In this document: piece after piece, positions 32,341 to 43,953 of the stretch
Layout: each line of letters begins with the position of its first letter
Position numbering within the stretch: position 1 is the stretch's first letter
From: Deinandra increscens subsp. villosa
Taxonomy: Eukaryota > Streptophyta > Magnoliopsida > Asterales > Asteraceae
NCBI GenBank assembly: GCA_039602395.1
Contig: JBCNJP010000275.1
Location: 1 to 64,000 of the forward strand
Length of the DNA: 64,000 bases
Reading direction: 5' to 3'
Program-made: the position numbers and the translations under genes
Notes under the pieces: generated by a model
What the model saw: the letters and a program-made list of their open reading frames with translations, nothing else
Told to the model about the DNA's origin: nothing
Databases searched by the model: none

Positions 32341-33807
32341 TTATAGTACATTGAAAGCTTCTTCTTGTTTAGACCCCCATGTAAACTTTGCATTCTTTTG
32401 AGTTAAGGCTGTTAAGGGAGTAGCAATTTTTGAGAAGTCTTGAATAAATCTTCGGTAGTATCCAGCTAATCCTAGAAATCTGCGAATCTCTGTTGGACTT
32501 CGAGGAGCTTCCCACTTCATTACTGCCTCGATCTTTGCTGGGTCGACTTGAATGCCATGCTCACTTACTACATGCCCAAGGAATTGAACTTCTCTCATCC
32601 AGAATTCACATTTAGAAAATTTTGCATAAAGCTTTTCTTTTCTTAACAACTCAAGGATGAGTCGAAGATGGCATTCGTGATCTTCTTTACTTCTCGAGTA
32701 AATCAAGATATCGTCAATAAAGACGATTACAAATTTGTCCAAATAAGGTTTGCAAACTCGGTTCATTAGATCCATAAATACGGCTGGCGCATTTGTTAAA
32801 CCGAATGGCATCACAAGAAATTCATAATGACCATACCTTGTTCTAAAAGTTGTTTTAGGCACGTCTCCCTCTATTACTTTCAACTGATGATATCCGGATC
32901 TCAGGTCTATTTTTGAAAAATAACTCGACCCTTGGAGCTGATCAAACAGATCATCGATCCTTGGTAACGGATATTTATTTTTAACAGTGACTTTATTCAA
33001 GTCTCTGTAATCAATGCACATTCGCATTGTTCCGTCTTTCTTCTTAACAAATAAGATAGGAGCTCCCCAAGGCGACGAGCTAGGTCGGATAAAACCTTTG
33101 TCCAGGAGTTCTTGCAATTGCTTCATCAGTTCCTGCATTTCAGTCGGAGCTAGACGATAAGGAGATTTTGCAACAGGTGAGGTTCCAGGTAGTAGATCAA
33201 TCCTGAACTCCACTTGTCGATCAGGTGGAAGTCCCGGCAAATCATCTGGAAATACTTCTGGGTATTCCGCAATTATGGGAACATTCTCTAGTTTCTTTTC
33301 CTTTTCATCGGCTATGGCATATGCGAGATAGCCAATACACCCTTTTCTCAAACATTTATTAGCTTTTATTACAGAGATGGTGTTTATCTTGTTTTCTGTT
33401 TTATCACCATATATCGTGCTTATTTTTCCATTTGGAGTATGTATTCTGATTAACTTCTTATCAGAGATAATTTGTGCTCGATTTTTAGATAACCAATCCA
33501 TTCCTAGCACAATATCAAAGCCTCCTAACTCCATAGGCAATAATTCTACAGGCAATTCATTACCGTCTAAGTTAATCGTACAATCCTTGATTACCTCAGA
33601 AATTTTTATTTGGCCCCCATCAGCTAGTTCTACTGTAAAGACATTATCTAACCTTTGTGTTTCTTTATTTAGGAGATGCTTAAATGTACTAGATACAAAG
33701 CTCCTATTTGCTCCAGAATCAAATAGCACATTAGCATAAACATTATTGACGAGAAACATACCCGTTACTACATCAGGATCCTTTTGTGCTTCTTCGACGT
33801 TCATCAC
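32341..33807 (-). pseudogene. Right copy: protease and reverse transcriptase
   Basis: The 488-residue frame holds protease (VLFDSGANRSF, FDIVLGMDWLSKNRA) and the full RT including SSPWGAPILFVKKKDG and FVIVFIDDILIYSRS. Trp is intact where the left copy has TAG. It ends at the shared TAA (32341-32343), which interrupts the join to RNase H in the same frame. The upstream link to gag is lost through a frameshift. Confidence 0.93.
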
Positions 33808-34934
33808 ATAAGCACGCCCCTTGGCTTTGTTGTTTCCCCCTGGATTGTTGGCTTTAAGTTTCGGGCATTCAGGTCGAAGATGATTGACATCGCCACATTC
33901 AAAACACCTTCAACTTCCTTACAATTCCTGGTTGTATGACCTGACTTTTTACAATTCATACATTGAGCAAAACGACATTCTCCCAGATGCATCTTCTGAC
34001 ATGTTTTGCACCTAGATTTATTTTCACGAGACTTTTTGTTCTTGCTTCCAGAGTCGGACTTCTTTCCTTCCTTCACATCATCCCATTTTCTTTTTGATGC
34101 TCCAGTGTCGACACCTTGTCGAAATAATTCAGCTGCCATAACCGCACCAGCTTCTACGGCTTCGTCAAATGTTTTGGGATCTCTAGATCTTATGAATGTG
34201 CGATACTCTGGCGTTAGTCCCCAAATGAAGCGGCTTATCCTCTTTTCTTCAGGAGTTATATGAATCAATCTTGCCATTGCATTGTACTTTGTCACATATT
34301 CGTGGTAAGTCAAATTTCCCAATTCTAACTTCAAGAATTCTCCTTCGATCTTCTCTAACTCACTTGCAGGGCAAAATTGTTTCATTACTAATTGCTTAAG
34401 TTCTTCCCAAGTTAACTTACTTACTGCCTCTTCTCCCTTAGACTGCAGGATAATATCCCACCAGTATAGCGCTTCTGATTTGAAAGAGTGGACTGCAAAT
34501 CTAACTTTGTCTTTTTCGGCGCAGTCGCTAATATCGAGGATAGCTTTCATCTCTCTCAACCATTGACAAGCAGCTATAGCACCTCCAGTTCCATCAAATG
34601 GTGGTGGTTTGCAAGATGTGAAGAGTTTGTACGAACAACCCTTCTTTTCTTTGAGTTCATCTTTCTTTTTCGTTTCATGAATATGATCATCGTCTTCTTC
34701 CCGCTGAGTACTTGTTTCTTTATCTTTATTTCTGGTAGACGTTGAACTATCATCTCTTTGACTTTCAAGTTTCTTTGTTGCCGCTATTGCTTTCGCAACC
34801 TCAGAAGCTACAATTTTCCTAAAGGTTTCAACATCTAAATTTATTTTCACACTGCTACTACTGGATCGAGATCGAGATCGAGATCGAGATCGAGCGGATG
34901 AGTGGGTAGCGCTTTTGCTGCTTCCTTCAGACAT
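33804..34934 (-). pseudogene. Right copy: gag with a one-base frameshift
   Basis: The ATG at 34932-34934 opens the same MSEGSS...RSRSRS gag as the left copy. The frame is lost at about 33910, between the two zinc knuckles, because one G present in the left copy (near 26946) is missing. The first knuckle is kept (CMNCKKSGHTTRNC), but the second is read out of frame and the ORF ends 33 residues later. Confidence 0.92.
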
Positions 34935-35250
34935 ATCTTTATTTTATCTAAAACACTGATAATAAAGAAATAATAGTAAATTAATTCAGATTAGAAGTCC
35001 TAATCAAAACCAGATAAATAACTTCAATTTTATTCAAAACATGACATACAATATTTTTCAAGGATTTAACAACTACTACTATCTTTCCCTCATAAGCTTA
35101 AAGAAATATCATCCAAACATATCCTACGGGTAATCGAATAGATTCTTAATGGAAGTTAAACCTTGATTAAAGTCTTACAACCTAATGGTTAGAGCTTAGG
35201 TATTCTAATAGATACCTAATTCGCTAAAACCTGTGGCTCTGATACCAACC
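34935..35250 (-). other. Right copy leader and primer site
   Basis: The minus strand reads TGGTATCAGAGCC at 35235-35247, three bases from the LTR. The rest is an AT-rich leader without ORF, nearly identical to 27970-28286. Confidence 0.88.
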
Positions 35251-37373
35251 TGTCACACCCCGTCCTGAACGGGGCGTAGCGTGACCGATTGATACCAAAC
35301 TTACAGCGGAAGCTAAAATATTTTACATTACATAATCATAACGATCCTTACAAGGTAAAGTAATAAATGCTCGTACTAAGTTACTTATTGAGGAAATAAC
35401 TAGAGATAATATAATATGGCTAAGAGTCCTCAAAATTTCTCCAGATCTTTATTCTTCTAATCTCCATATTCATATGATTCTAGAAACCTTTCCCTAGTGA
35501 TCACCTGCAATACATGCTTAAAAACGACGTCAGCTTATGCTGGTGAGTTCATGAACATACATTTTTAACAAAACTTCATTAATCACATCTTGAAATGTAA
35601 TTTACATGCATATAAATCAACACAACTCGATCAAGCTATTAATGCGAGATTTAGACAATATATACTTATCCAGCTTCTATATACAACGAAGTATAATATC
35701 TGAAGTTCAGTGCCATTATGCACATATAATCGGTCCCGTTTATACGTATATATTTCCTGAGTCATTTAGTTGATTTTTATTCTACATGTTTATACCACTT
35801 TCAAGAATTGTAGTGTTTCAAACAATTACCGTTTAGCAACAAGCATGTATCACAGTTTTGAAATGTTAACATGACTCACCTTAGCTTGAGGGTTCCAATC
35901 CTCTTTGTAGCGTATCAAGTTCCAAACGCTATTCGCTTATGAGGCCAAACCTATAACATATTTAAAATTATTTATCCTTAGTTTCTATTATTTAAAGTTG
36001 GTATCTAAAGGTTTCTTCTTGTTCATATTCCAAAAGAAACCACCCATTATGAAGAATGGGTTTGCTAAATCAACTGTATGATTTTTCATTGATATAACAT
36101 GGTATATGACCATGTAAGACCTGAAATTCAGTTCATAATCACAACTCAGTTCTAACAGGGTGTTTGCTCTTAAAAGTGTTTCATTCTTATTTAAAGTCAA
36201 GGTCCTGTTTATTTGACTATTCATGACTTGTTATTTAAACCCACTGATGCTTTCTTTCAAACTACATTTCTTTTTAGTGAGCTATGAAACTTTGAGTATT
36301 TCAAAGTTTACAAATTCCTTTTTATTCCGATGTTCAAAGTATTTCTTGAGTATTTTATAAATTAATTTATACCAATGTTCTTTAAACAAGTTCTAGTTCT
36401 AGAAATGGGTTGATCAGTAATTTTCTTCTGTTATAAATAAAATCTCATTTTCCTTCCAAGTTGATATAAACCATAATTATCCATAAAGTTGGTGACTTGA
36501 AAACTTAACTCATTGAATCCTTAAAAATATATAAGAATATATTTTATAAATACAACCTCCATTGTTTTCAAAAACCAACAGTGGGTTTAGTGACCAATAC
36601 TAGAATGATTATACATGTATATTTTCATAGTTATGACCTATTTTAAATATACATGGTTCTAATCCGAGGTTTATCCCCAAAAATATGTTTAATCATGCTA
36701 AAGTTCTTGAATTCCTTGTAATCCTCATTTATCCTAAAACCATTGAATTCAACCTTAAATGGGTAGTCATTAGTTAAAAGAAATCAATATTTAAACAAAC
36801 TTTTGTCAAGAGAATTAAAGCTACAGAACCTTCGCTTAAGCCTTTAATTCTTTTTAACCTATAATCCCACTATTTCACTGATCGCACATGTTAAAGATCA
36901 TCAATCATTCTCATTAAATCCCTAAATACCCAAAATCACTTAGAGATTATAAAAATAAACAAGAACTTTAAGATTTGAGATGAGTTCTTTACCAATTCTC
37001 TAGAATCGAGCCAGAAGCTTGAAGAACTCCACTGATGCAATTCCTATCCTTCTTGTTCTTCTCGACACAACCCATATAACAAATTTCCACCGCCGTTTTT
37101 GTGATAGAAACCCTCCAGAACTTCAAATCCTTGCTCTAATCTTTGTTTGTTGAAGGAATTGAAGATCACAGAGACTTGATTTGTAGTAATCGTAGTAGCT
37201 AGAGGTATCTAGGTTGGAAACGTGTGAATAGGATTGAGAGGTGGAGACTGCAAATAAACGTGGCAGCCTAATTTTGTATCTGCTGGAACTTTTTATCTTT
37301 CATAAGTTGACAAGATTAACCCTTCAAGAATCATATTCATCAATTTTGGACCATTAAATTTTTGGGTGTTACA
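35251..37373 (-). repeat. Right-hand (5') LTR of the chromovirus array (2123 bp)
   Basis: Plus-strand ends are TGTCACACCCC and GGGTGTTACA. It has the same length as the middle LTR and differs at only a handful of sites that I noticed. It abuts the Athila gag fragment at 37374. Confidence 0.93.
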
Positions 37374-37584
37374 TCAGGTCATCATTAGGTAACCCGTCAA
37401 ACTGAACAGAGTTCATAATCAAAGTAATGACCTGAGGCTGAATCTGGAAGTTATTCGTGTGCACCGGCGAACGGATAACACTCGGCAACGTCCCGTCGAT
37501 GTTGGGACGAGCGTAATCTGCAAGCGTGCGCCTCTGATCTGCAGGCACGGCATCGGCACAGGTAATGTGCTCTCCACGTGCCAA
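37374..37584 (-). pseudogene. Athila-1 gag N-terminus
   Basis: The frame reads RRTLADYARPNIDGTLPSVI, then NNFQIQPQVITLIMNSVQFD and GLPNDD, the standard opening of Athila gag before the capsid region. It is cut by the array after about 70 residues. The start is uncertain, since upstream ATGs exist. No knuckle or pol is present. Confidence 0.8.
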
Positions 37585-37857
37585 AGGTGATGGGAAACTC
37601 TTTCTGACTCAGATAACGTTGAAAATCGGCTCTGGCGGCGACGTATGCGCATAAACAGACATAAACGACGAAACAAAACAGAAAATGAAAAGAAACTAAC
37701 CTAAAAGTCTAACTAACACGAAAAGGAAACTCAGAAACAGATAAACAGAAAAACAGAAAAACAGACTAACAACTAACCTAGGTAAAGAGAACAAGAAAAT
37801 AGAAAAGCAAACAAGTGGTTAAACTACTAGCTCAGATATTTCTCAGAATCTGACGCG

Positions 37858-37875
37858 TCCCCGGCAAAGGCGCCA
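37858..37875 (-). other. Athila-1 primer-binding site (Asp tRNA type)
   Basis: The plus strand reads TCCCCGGCAAAGGCGCCA, one base different from the 3' end of aspartate tRNA. This is the known Athila primer. It lies 9 bases from the LTR start at 37885. Confidence 0.82.
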
Positions 37876-37884
37876 AAAACTTGA

Positions 37885-39938
37885 TGTCTATGATTTGGAT
37901 ATATAAAAATCAAGTCAAGTTTTAGTTGGTAATCACCAAGTGACCAAACTACACACCAGGGCAGTGAACCCGTCGTGTGCAGTATAGTATTGGTAAGAAC
38001 CGGATATCAATCCGTGGACGCGTGAGTAGTCTCCCGATATTGGATCTTTGCTAATATCTAACCGATGAAATGATTTGGTGAAATAAAACTGAAATATAAG
38101 CTAGACTAGACGCCTCTAGACTCACTAAGACCCGCGGAATGACTAAATACCATGAACGCTATCGCCTAATATGGAAACCCAGACTATCTAGAACTATAGA
38201 CACATCCCGAATAATCTGGAAATCCTAAATGAAGCAAGGATAGCAAACTATGCGTAACTGCCTGGCAGATAAGCTACTTCGGTCAAAGCCAACTAATCCT
38301 ACATGAAATGGACAAATACCAGAGAGGTCTCTCTAAGAAATACCTAAATCATGCGATGATGATGATTCAAAAGGGTTTACGACCTAGAAACCGTCAAACC
38401 CGAATAAGCAGGATCGAATCTTACGTTCATAAGCAATCTATCCTATCAAACAATGCAAAACTAGCTCCTAGCAAGTGAAACGGTCCGGTCCAACCTAATC
38501 CACAAGGATGTATGCTAAAACATCCCCAACTGAATGATAAACCAACAAGTAGGAGGTCTCCTATCAAGCATTAACCCACTTGACCCGTTAAGGTCAACCG
38601 ATTAACAAATAGATAAATTAACCAATTTTAGTAGTTATACTTAACATTGACAATTTATCCACATGATTTATCATAAATTAGAACCACATCAACATACATG
38701 ATCACTAAATCAGCCCCTGATCATCCATGAATCATAAAGAAGGAGGTCTCCTTGCAAGTATTAATGGTTGACTAATAAAAGTCAAACTAATCAACAATGG
38801 ATAAAGCACTTAACTAAGGTAGTTCTACCTAGCATGACAATTAATCCACATGATTTACAGATAATAGGAACTAAATCAGCAAGCTTTATCATCACAAACC
38901 AATTAAAAACATCATCAAGCAATTAAACATAAAGTTCATGGTAAAAAGTCAAACCGAAAGGGTCAAACATCATCAAAATTCATCTAATCTAGGTGATCCA
39001 AAGATGGATTAGCCTAAATTCATGCTAAGGAACAATAAAAATATAATCTTTATGCTTAACATGTTCCAAGAACAAAGATTAAAGGCAGAGATTTAGAACC
39101 GAAATGAAAAGAGCAACCCGTGGGGGGTGAAAATCTTCAATTCTTGACCCAAAAAGCACCAATCTTGATCCTTGATCTCTTCTCCAATGTTCCAGATGTT
39201 AATGGGGGTTTTATTAGGGTTTATGGGATGTTCCTCCTAAGAAATGACGGCTCATATCGAATTTATATGGAGAATTTTAGGTCTGGTCGCGAAAATTTAG
39301 CACCAGGTAGGTTGTGGACGCGCTGGGGAAGGGGATATTAGTTTTTCATACTGAATTGGAACCAACAGAAGCTGCTGGGTGAGTGGTAGGGTGTTCGCTG
39401 GTTAAGCTGGAGGTTAGGGGTTCAATCCCTGTCTCTAGCGACTTTTTTATTTTCTTCTGCTGGGCTGCTCCTGCTACTGAGCTGCTTCTGCTCTGGGCCA
39501 GAATATGGACTGGAATGAGTACTGGGCTACCTGGCAGCACTTGTTATTTACTGTTATTTTTTTTCTTTTAAACACCCATAACTTTAGCATACGCACTCCG
39601 ATTCCACTTCCGTAAATTGACGCTTTCTTCTGAATTCATCATGGATCCACCGAACACCTAAAACTAATATATAAATACCATTAAGCACCAAGTTCATATA
39701 AATCCCCATAAAACAATAATAAAAACCAATTAAAATGGAGAACTTTTATATTTATCAATTTTAATCCAAAAACTCATCAAATAACTTATAATTCGAATAT
39801 TAAACAATTAAGCGCCAAATTTGAATACTTTTAAATTAAAAACTCAAATAAACACCATATTTAATATTTTTCAATTAAACATCTATTTAAATGAGGGATT
39901 TTTATTTATTTATTTATGCAAAAGATGCTACGCATCAA
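37885..39938 (-). repeat. Athila-1 5' LTR, with tRNA-like insert
   Basis: The plus-strand start is TGTCTATG beside the primer site. The end, near ATGCTACGCATCA, is set where Tat RT coding resumes. A TATA-like motif (minus strand TATAAATTC) lies near 39262. The LTR has no coding content, and the far border could be off by a few bases. Confidence 0.7.
39370..39560 (+). mobile_element. tRNA-derived SINE candidate
   Basis: A tRNA-like head is seen: a D-arm-like GAGTGGTAGGGTG followed by a T-arm/B-box-like GGTTCAATCC (39419-39428), about 35 bases apart. A non-coding body and a T-rich end (near 39553) follow. This fits a pol III SINE inserted in the Athila LTR. I see no clean target duplication, so a tRNA pseudogene or chance match remains possible. 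Confidence 0.45.
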
Positions 39939-40103
39939 ACTCACCAAAGGCTAGTCAACATGATGTTCAAAGAGAAGCTGGGGGACAACATGGAGGTGTA
40001 TATCGATGATATGGTGGTCAAATCTATGAAGATGAACAATCATGTTCAGAATGTGAAAGAATCCTTCGACATCCTTGTAAGGATCGAAAAGAACCTAAAT
40101 ACG
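39939..40103 (+). pseudogene. Tat reverse transcriptase fragment
   Basis: It reads THQRLVNMMFKEKLGDNMEV then YIDDMVVKSMKMNNH, the catalytic centre of a Tat RT (homologous to 4080-4200), and decays after SFDIL. The 5' part was cut off by Athila-1, and the sequence passes into LTR-like DNA within 170 bases, so most of pol has been deleted. Confidence 0.85.
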
Positions 40104-40464
40104 ATATCACGATCTCTAGTGAGTGTGCGGAATCCAAACACTAGAGTGATTCAAGATTAATCGAGAATAATGTTAGGGGTCGATTTCAGGATGCTCACAG
40201 AAAAGCTATATAAGATCAGGAATCTCGCTATAGTTTGGGAATCCCGTCCAGTCAGGTATCCTGAATATTTATTATCGACTAACCCTTATTTTTGCCATGT
40301 GTCTTATTTGTTTTCAGGAACGTTAAAGAGTTTAACTACCTCCTGAAGACTCGGTCTTAACTAACTTGCACGTGGTAGAGTGGGTCGAACCTCCTTCAAC
40401 GGTCAAGAGAAATGGGGAGAAGAGATCCCGAGAATCCCGGATAGTTAGTTAGTAGTTAGTTTGT

Positions 40465-40473
40465 TATATAAAC
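40465..40473 (+). promoter_or_regulatory. TATA box of Tat LTR
   Basis: TATATAAAC lies about 125 bases upstream of an AATAAA and 345 bases before the primer site, which is the expected U3/R spacing. Confidence 0.6.
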
Positions 40474-40811
40474 GAGGATTCGATCAATAGGAACACACAC
40501 AACACTCGACATAGTTCGATTACCACTGCAAACGTTGTAACACTTAGCTCTGATCGATCAAACCTCCAACCCCTTGTACCGATTTATTTGATTATCAATA
40601 AAATTGACTAGGAGGCGGCTATTCGGCCGGATCCCGAGGTGTTTATCCAGGATTCCTAGAGGCAACTCGAAGGATTCTGGAGTTTTCCTCGCTAAATCCT
40701 TGTGTCACCATCCTAACTTGGATTATTTGCTCATTTGATCGTTAAGCACACTACCTCACAATCTAAGTTTGGAATACATGATTCCTAAGTGAATTTTTGA
40801 CCAAAACAGTT

Positions 40812-40829
40812 TGGCGCCCACCGTGGGGC
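40812..40829 (+). other. Tat primer-binding site
   Basis: TGGCGCCCACCGTGGGGC directly follows the LTR end CCAAAACAGTT. I recognise it as the characteristic Tat-clade primer-site string. Confidence 0.85.
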
Positions 40830-40894
40830 AAGTGGTGCTTAATCTTATCAAATTCCCATATTTCATACACTTCATTTGATCTCCAATCCCAAAA

Positions 40895-41317
40895 ATGTCA
40901 AACCCACAAAAATCTGTTTCGGCCTCTACATCGTCCTCCATTCCTCCTCTTCCTTCCTTTCCAGGAAGCCAGAAGAAGACTAATGACCATCAGAAGAAAG
41001 TGGACGAGCAGCCGAGAAAAACTGACTATCCTGTCTTCACAGGATCCCAGGTTCAATCTGTTGATCCCGTTATTACTAACAATGATCTGTTTTCCTTGAT
41101 TAAGTAGGTAAAAAGTCAAATGGATCAGCAAGAGAAGACCAACCAAACGGTGATGAAGGAATCGAGCAGCTTAAGAAGTCCAAGAAACCTGTGGAGGAAC
41201 AAAGTCCTCTATTTCCCAGGCACCTTGACTTCAACGCTTCAGGATCCTCTGATCCGTCTCGCTACAATTACAAACCAGCATCAGGCTTTACTACAGCCCC
41301 TGCAATGACTTCTCAGG
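40895..41317 (+). pseudogene. Tat gag N-terminus
   Basis: The ATG opens MSNPQKSVSASTSSSIPPLP, a Ser/Pro-rich leader segment, and stops at TAG 41105-41107. The codon downstream would continue with VKSQMDQQEKTNQ in the same frame, so the TAG is likely a nonsense change of a Gln codon. The sequence enters the N gap before the capsid region. Confidence 0.6.
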
Positions 41318-41817
41318 NNNNNNNNNNNNNNNNNNNNNNNNNNNNNNNNNNNNNNNNNNNNNNNNNNNNNNNNNNNNNNNNNNNNNNNNNNNNNNNNNNN
41401 NNNNNNNNNNNNNNNNNNNNNNNNNNNNNNNNNNNNNNNNNNNNNNNNNNNNNNNNNNNNNNNNNNNNNNNNNNNNNNNNNNNNNNNNNNNNNNNNNNNN
41501 NNNNNNNNNNNNNNNNNNNNNNNNNNNNNNNNNNNNNNNNNNNNNNNNNNNNNNNNNNNNNNNNNNNNNNNNNNNNNNNNNNNNNNNNNNNNNNNNNNNN
41601 NNNNNNNNNNNNNNNNNNNNNNNNNNNNNNNNNNNNNNNNNNNNNNNNNNNNNNNNNNNNNNNNNNNNNNNNNNNNNNNNNNNNNNNNNNNNNNNNNNNN
41701 NNNNNNNNNNNNNNNNNNNNNNNNNNNNNNNNNNNNNNNNNNNNNNNNNNNNNNNNNNNNNNNNNNNNNNNNNNNNNNNNNNNNNNNNNNNNNNNNNNNN
41801 NNNNNNNNNNNNNNNNN
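41318..41817. other. Assembly gap (500 N)
   Basis: Exactly 500 N of unknown real length. It separates the Tat gag from the minus-strand gypsy LTR. Confidence 0.99.
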
Positions 41818-42450
41818 AATAGTAACATCTTAGCAAGAAATCAATATGTATAATCATGTAATTACGTATATATATATATACATACATATGTATTAGTAAG
41901 TGGCAAACAGGAAAATCGCGTATATGTGTGTCTATGTGTGTGTCGAACTAACTCTAGTCATAGTTGGATCTAATGCAATCCTAAGTTTGCTATGACTGCC
42001 GACTATGATACCAATCTGTCACACCCCACCCCGGGGGCCACCCGCATCAACCGCCGTGGTTGCCCGGGACGGGCGCGCGAGCCAGACCAGGATGTGAGTC
42101 ATCAGACACATCAAACATTCTATATGCTCGACACAAGACCAATGCAAGTTTTCCAAAACGGTTTATCAGAGTTAATTTATTTCTAAACATAGTGCAGAAG
42201 CATTTTTAAAAGTATAACTTTGCGTATACAGAAGCGACAATCATATAACGGTTTAATTTAATCCCTTCACCATGGTGAATAATATAATTAGAGTGTTTAC
42301 AAACCATGCAGACCATTAAATGATGATCCAAACGTGTGTCCTTAGCTGACCTCCTATGAACCTGAGAAGAACAAACTAAAAAGTGTCAATGCTAGGTTGG
42401 TGAGTTCATAAGTTTGAGTAGATAAACAACATTTATCATAAAACAATTAA

Positions 42451-43345
42451 GAGATTTTTACATATATCCCCTTGGTAAGATACTTTATTACATATTTACC
42501 CAACCATAAACTTTAATTACATATATCCCCTTTCCCCTATGAAATTACCTATATACCCTTGTAATTTTAGAAAAAAAAGTGTTTTAATAAACAAATTCAA
42601 TTTACATCCAAACCACAAACGATGGTTCCTTCTTCAAAGAGTCTCACTTCTTCAACCTTTCCAACCTGCGACCGAAGCTTCTTCTCCAGCTCTTGACGAC
42701 GACCTTTTGGGGACGGAAACCCTAATATTTAGTCTGATTTTACTCATTCAATCTAGGTTTTCAGGTGATTCTAAACCTATTCTTTTTTTCTTTCAAATTA
42801 ATCTTTTTTTGTTGTTCGGCGGCCAGGAATCGCCATTTATGGATCCCTGTTTCTCGAGTCTCCACTTTCTATCTATATTTTATTTGTTTCTTTTTCTAAA
42901 AAGTTAATGTTAAAAACCCACATAGATATTTGGTGCGACGTAGATGAAAAAAACATTTAGATGAAAAAGCCTATGATTTTGTTCAGTAGCTTTGGTTCCT
43001 GTTTCAACAGTAGGTATTCATTAAAATCTTTTTTTTTCTATTTTTTTTCCTTTTTTTTTTCTAGTTTGGATTAATGAAATTAGAAGGTTGAATATGTAAA
43101 TATGTAACCAGAACGTGGAATATATACTTTTTATTTTTTTAGTTAGATATGTAATTAATGGTATTAGAAGAGAAAAATATGTAAATACTCATTAAGGGTA
43201 TAATAGTCATTCAATAAGTTTTTTTAAATGAATTGGGTAAATATGTAATATATATGGTTTAGAAAGGGGATATATGTAATTAAAGTTTAGGCTTGGGTAT
43301 ATATGTAATAAAATGATTTATTAAGGGTATATATGTAAATGCCCC
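42451..43345. mobile_element. Mutator-like non-autonomous element, 9-bp TSD
   Basis: The 9-base AACAATTAA occurs at 42442-42450 and 43346-43354. The ends are imperfect inverted repeats of about 80 bases built from ACATATAT, TTTAATTACATATATCCCC and relatives. A 9-bp duplication with long terminal inverted repeats is the signature of Mutator-like elements. The interior contains a GC-richer stretch with an open frame (42539-42907) that looks like 5'-UTR/intron material of a captured gene. No transposase is present. Confidence 0.78.
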
Positions 43346-43953
43346 AACAATTAAATAGTAAGTTACCCCCAAAAAGCATAACCCATAAGACTTTTTATAA
43401 CCCCATAGGATTCGTGAAACCATTATTGACACCAACACATGCCTTCCAGTCAAACTATTTCCAAGTTTGACCCAGCTAGAGACCATATAACAGCTACCCT
43501 ACTCCCAGCAGTCAAGTGAGGTTTGTCAAACCATATAGATCTACCTCATAATTCCCCGTTATAAACTATTCATGGTTCACCTTGTGGAAGGACTTAACGC
43601 ACACGGTTTCCTCTATAGTTTATAAAATATTTTGGTATATAACATAAAATCAAATTGTAAAAGTAGAGTTACCGTATGTCTTCTCCCCCCAAACGTGTTA
43701 AAACAGTAAAAAGAGGGGCATGGACTCACTTTAGGGTGAAACTGATTCCAAATAGTAAGTTCTTGGATAAAGTAGGTGAATCCTCCTAGACTCCACGTAT
43801 GACACGCAATCTTGTGAGTGTTGACTAAGTTTGACCAACCATCCCGACAACACGCGGACAAAGACAAGTGGACTCGAATACACATTGGTGATTGAATTTA
43901 GGTTTTCTATTATTAACCTTAACACGTATCACATATACAACACATGGTAAAAT

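Larger units (their letters stand above)
24501..37373 (-). mobile_element. Chromovirus tandem array: internal-LTR-internal-LTR
   Basis: On the minus strand, reading from 37373 down: LTR (35251-37373), internal region (30410-35250), LTR (28287-30409), internal region (24501-28286, cut by the gap). Both LTRs are 2123 bp and nearly identical. The middle LTR is at once the 3' LTR of the right unit and the 5' LTR of the left unit. The usual target duplication cannot be tested, because the left end is in the gap. The right flank is TCAGG inside an Athila gag. Confidence 0.9.
37374..39938 (-). mobile_element. Athila-type gypsy fragment (Athila-1): gag start, leader, 5' LTR
   Basis: On the minus strand the order is 5' LTR (37885-39938), primer site (37858-37875), leader and the start of gag, then truncation at 37374 by the chromovirus array. 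It was inserted into a Tat RT, which resumes at about 39939. The rest of the element would lie left of the array and is not visible. Confidence 0.78.
40104..41317 (+). mobile_element. Tat-type element: 3' part of LTR, primer site, gag start
   Basis: The LTR has a TATA box at 40465-40473 and a polyadenylation signal AATAAA at 40597-40602. It ends GACCAAAACA and is followed by a primer-site string TGGCGCCCACCGTGGGGC (40812-40829), which is usual for Tat elements. A short gag start follows and the element runs into gap 2. Confidence 0.8.

Noticed and set aside
26411..34745. Plus-strand ORFs repeated at the same offset in both chromovirus copies
   Set aside because: Duplicated only because the array is duplicated; they are antisense to gag, protease and RT.
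41191..41853. ORFs spanning the N gaps
   Set aside because: Their length is created by undetermined bases.
42017..42060. GC-rich CCCCGGGGG segment as CpG island of a gene
   Set aside because: It follows directly on TGTCACACCCC and a primer-site remnant, so it is the terminal part of a gypsy LTR.
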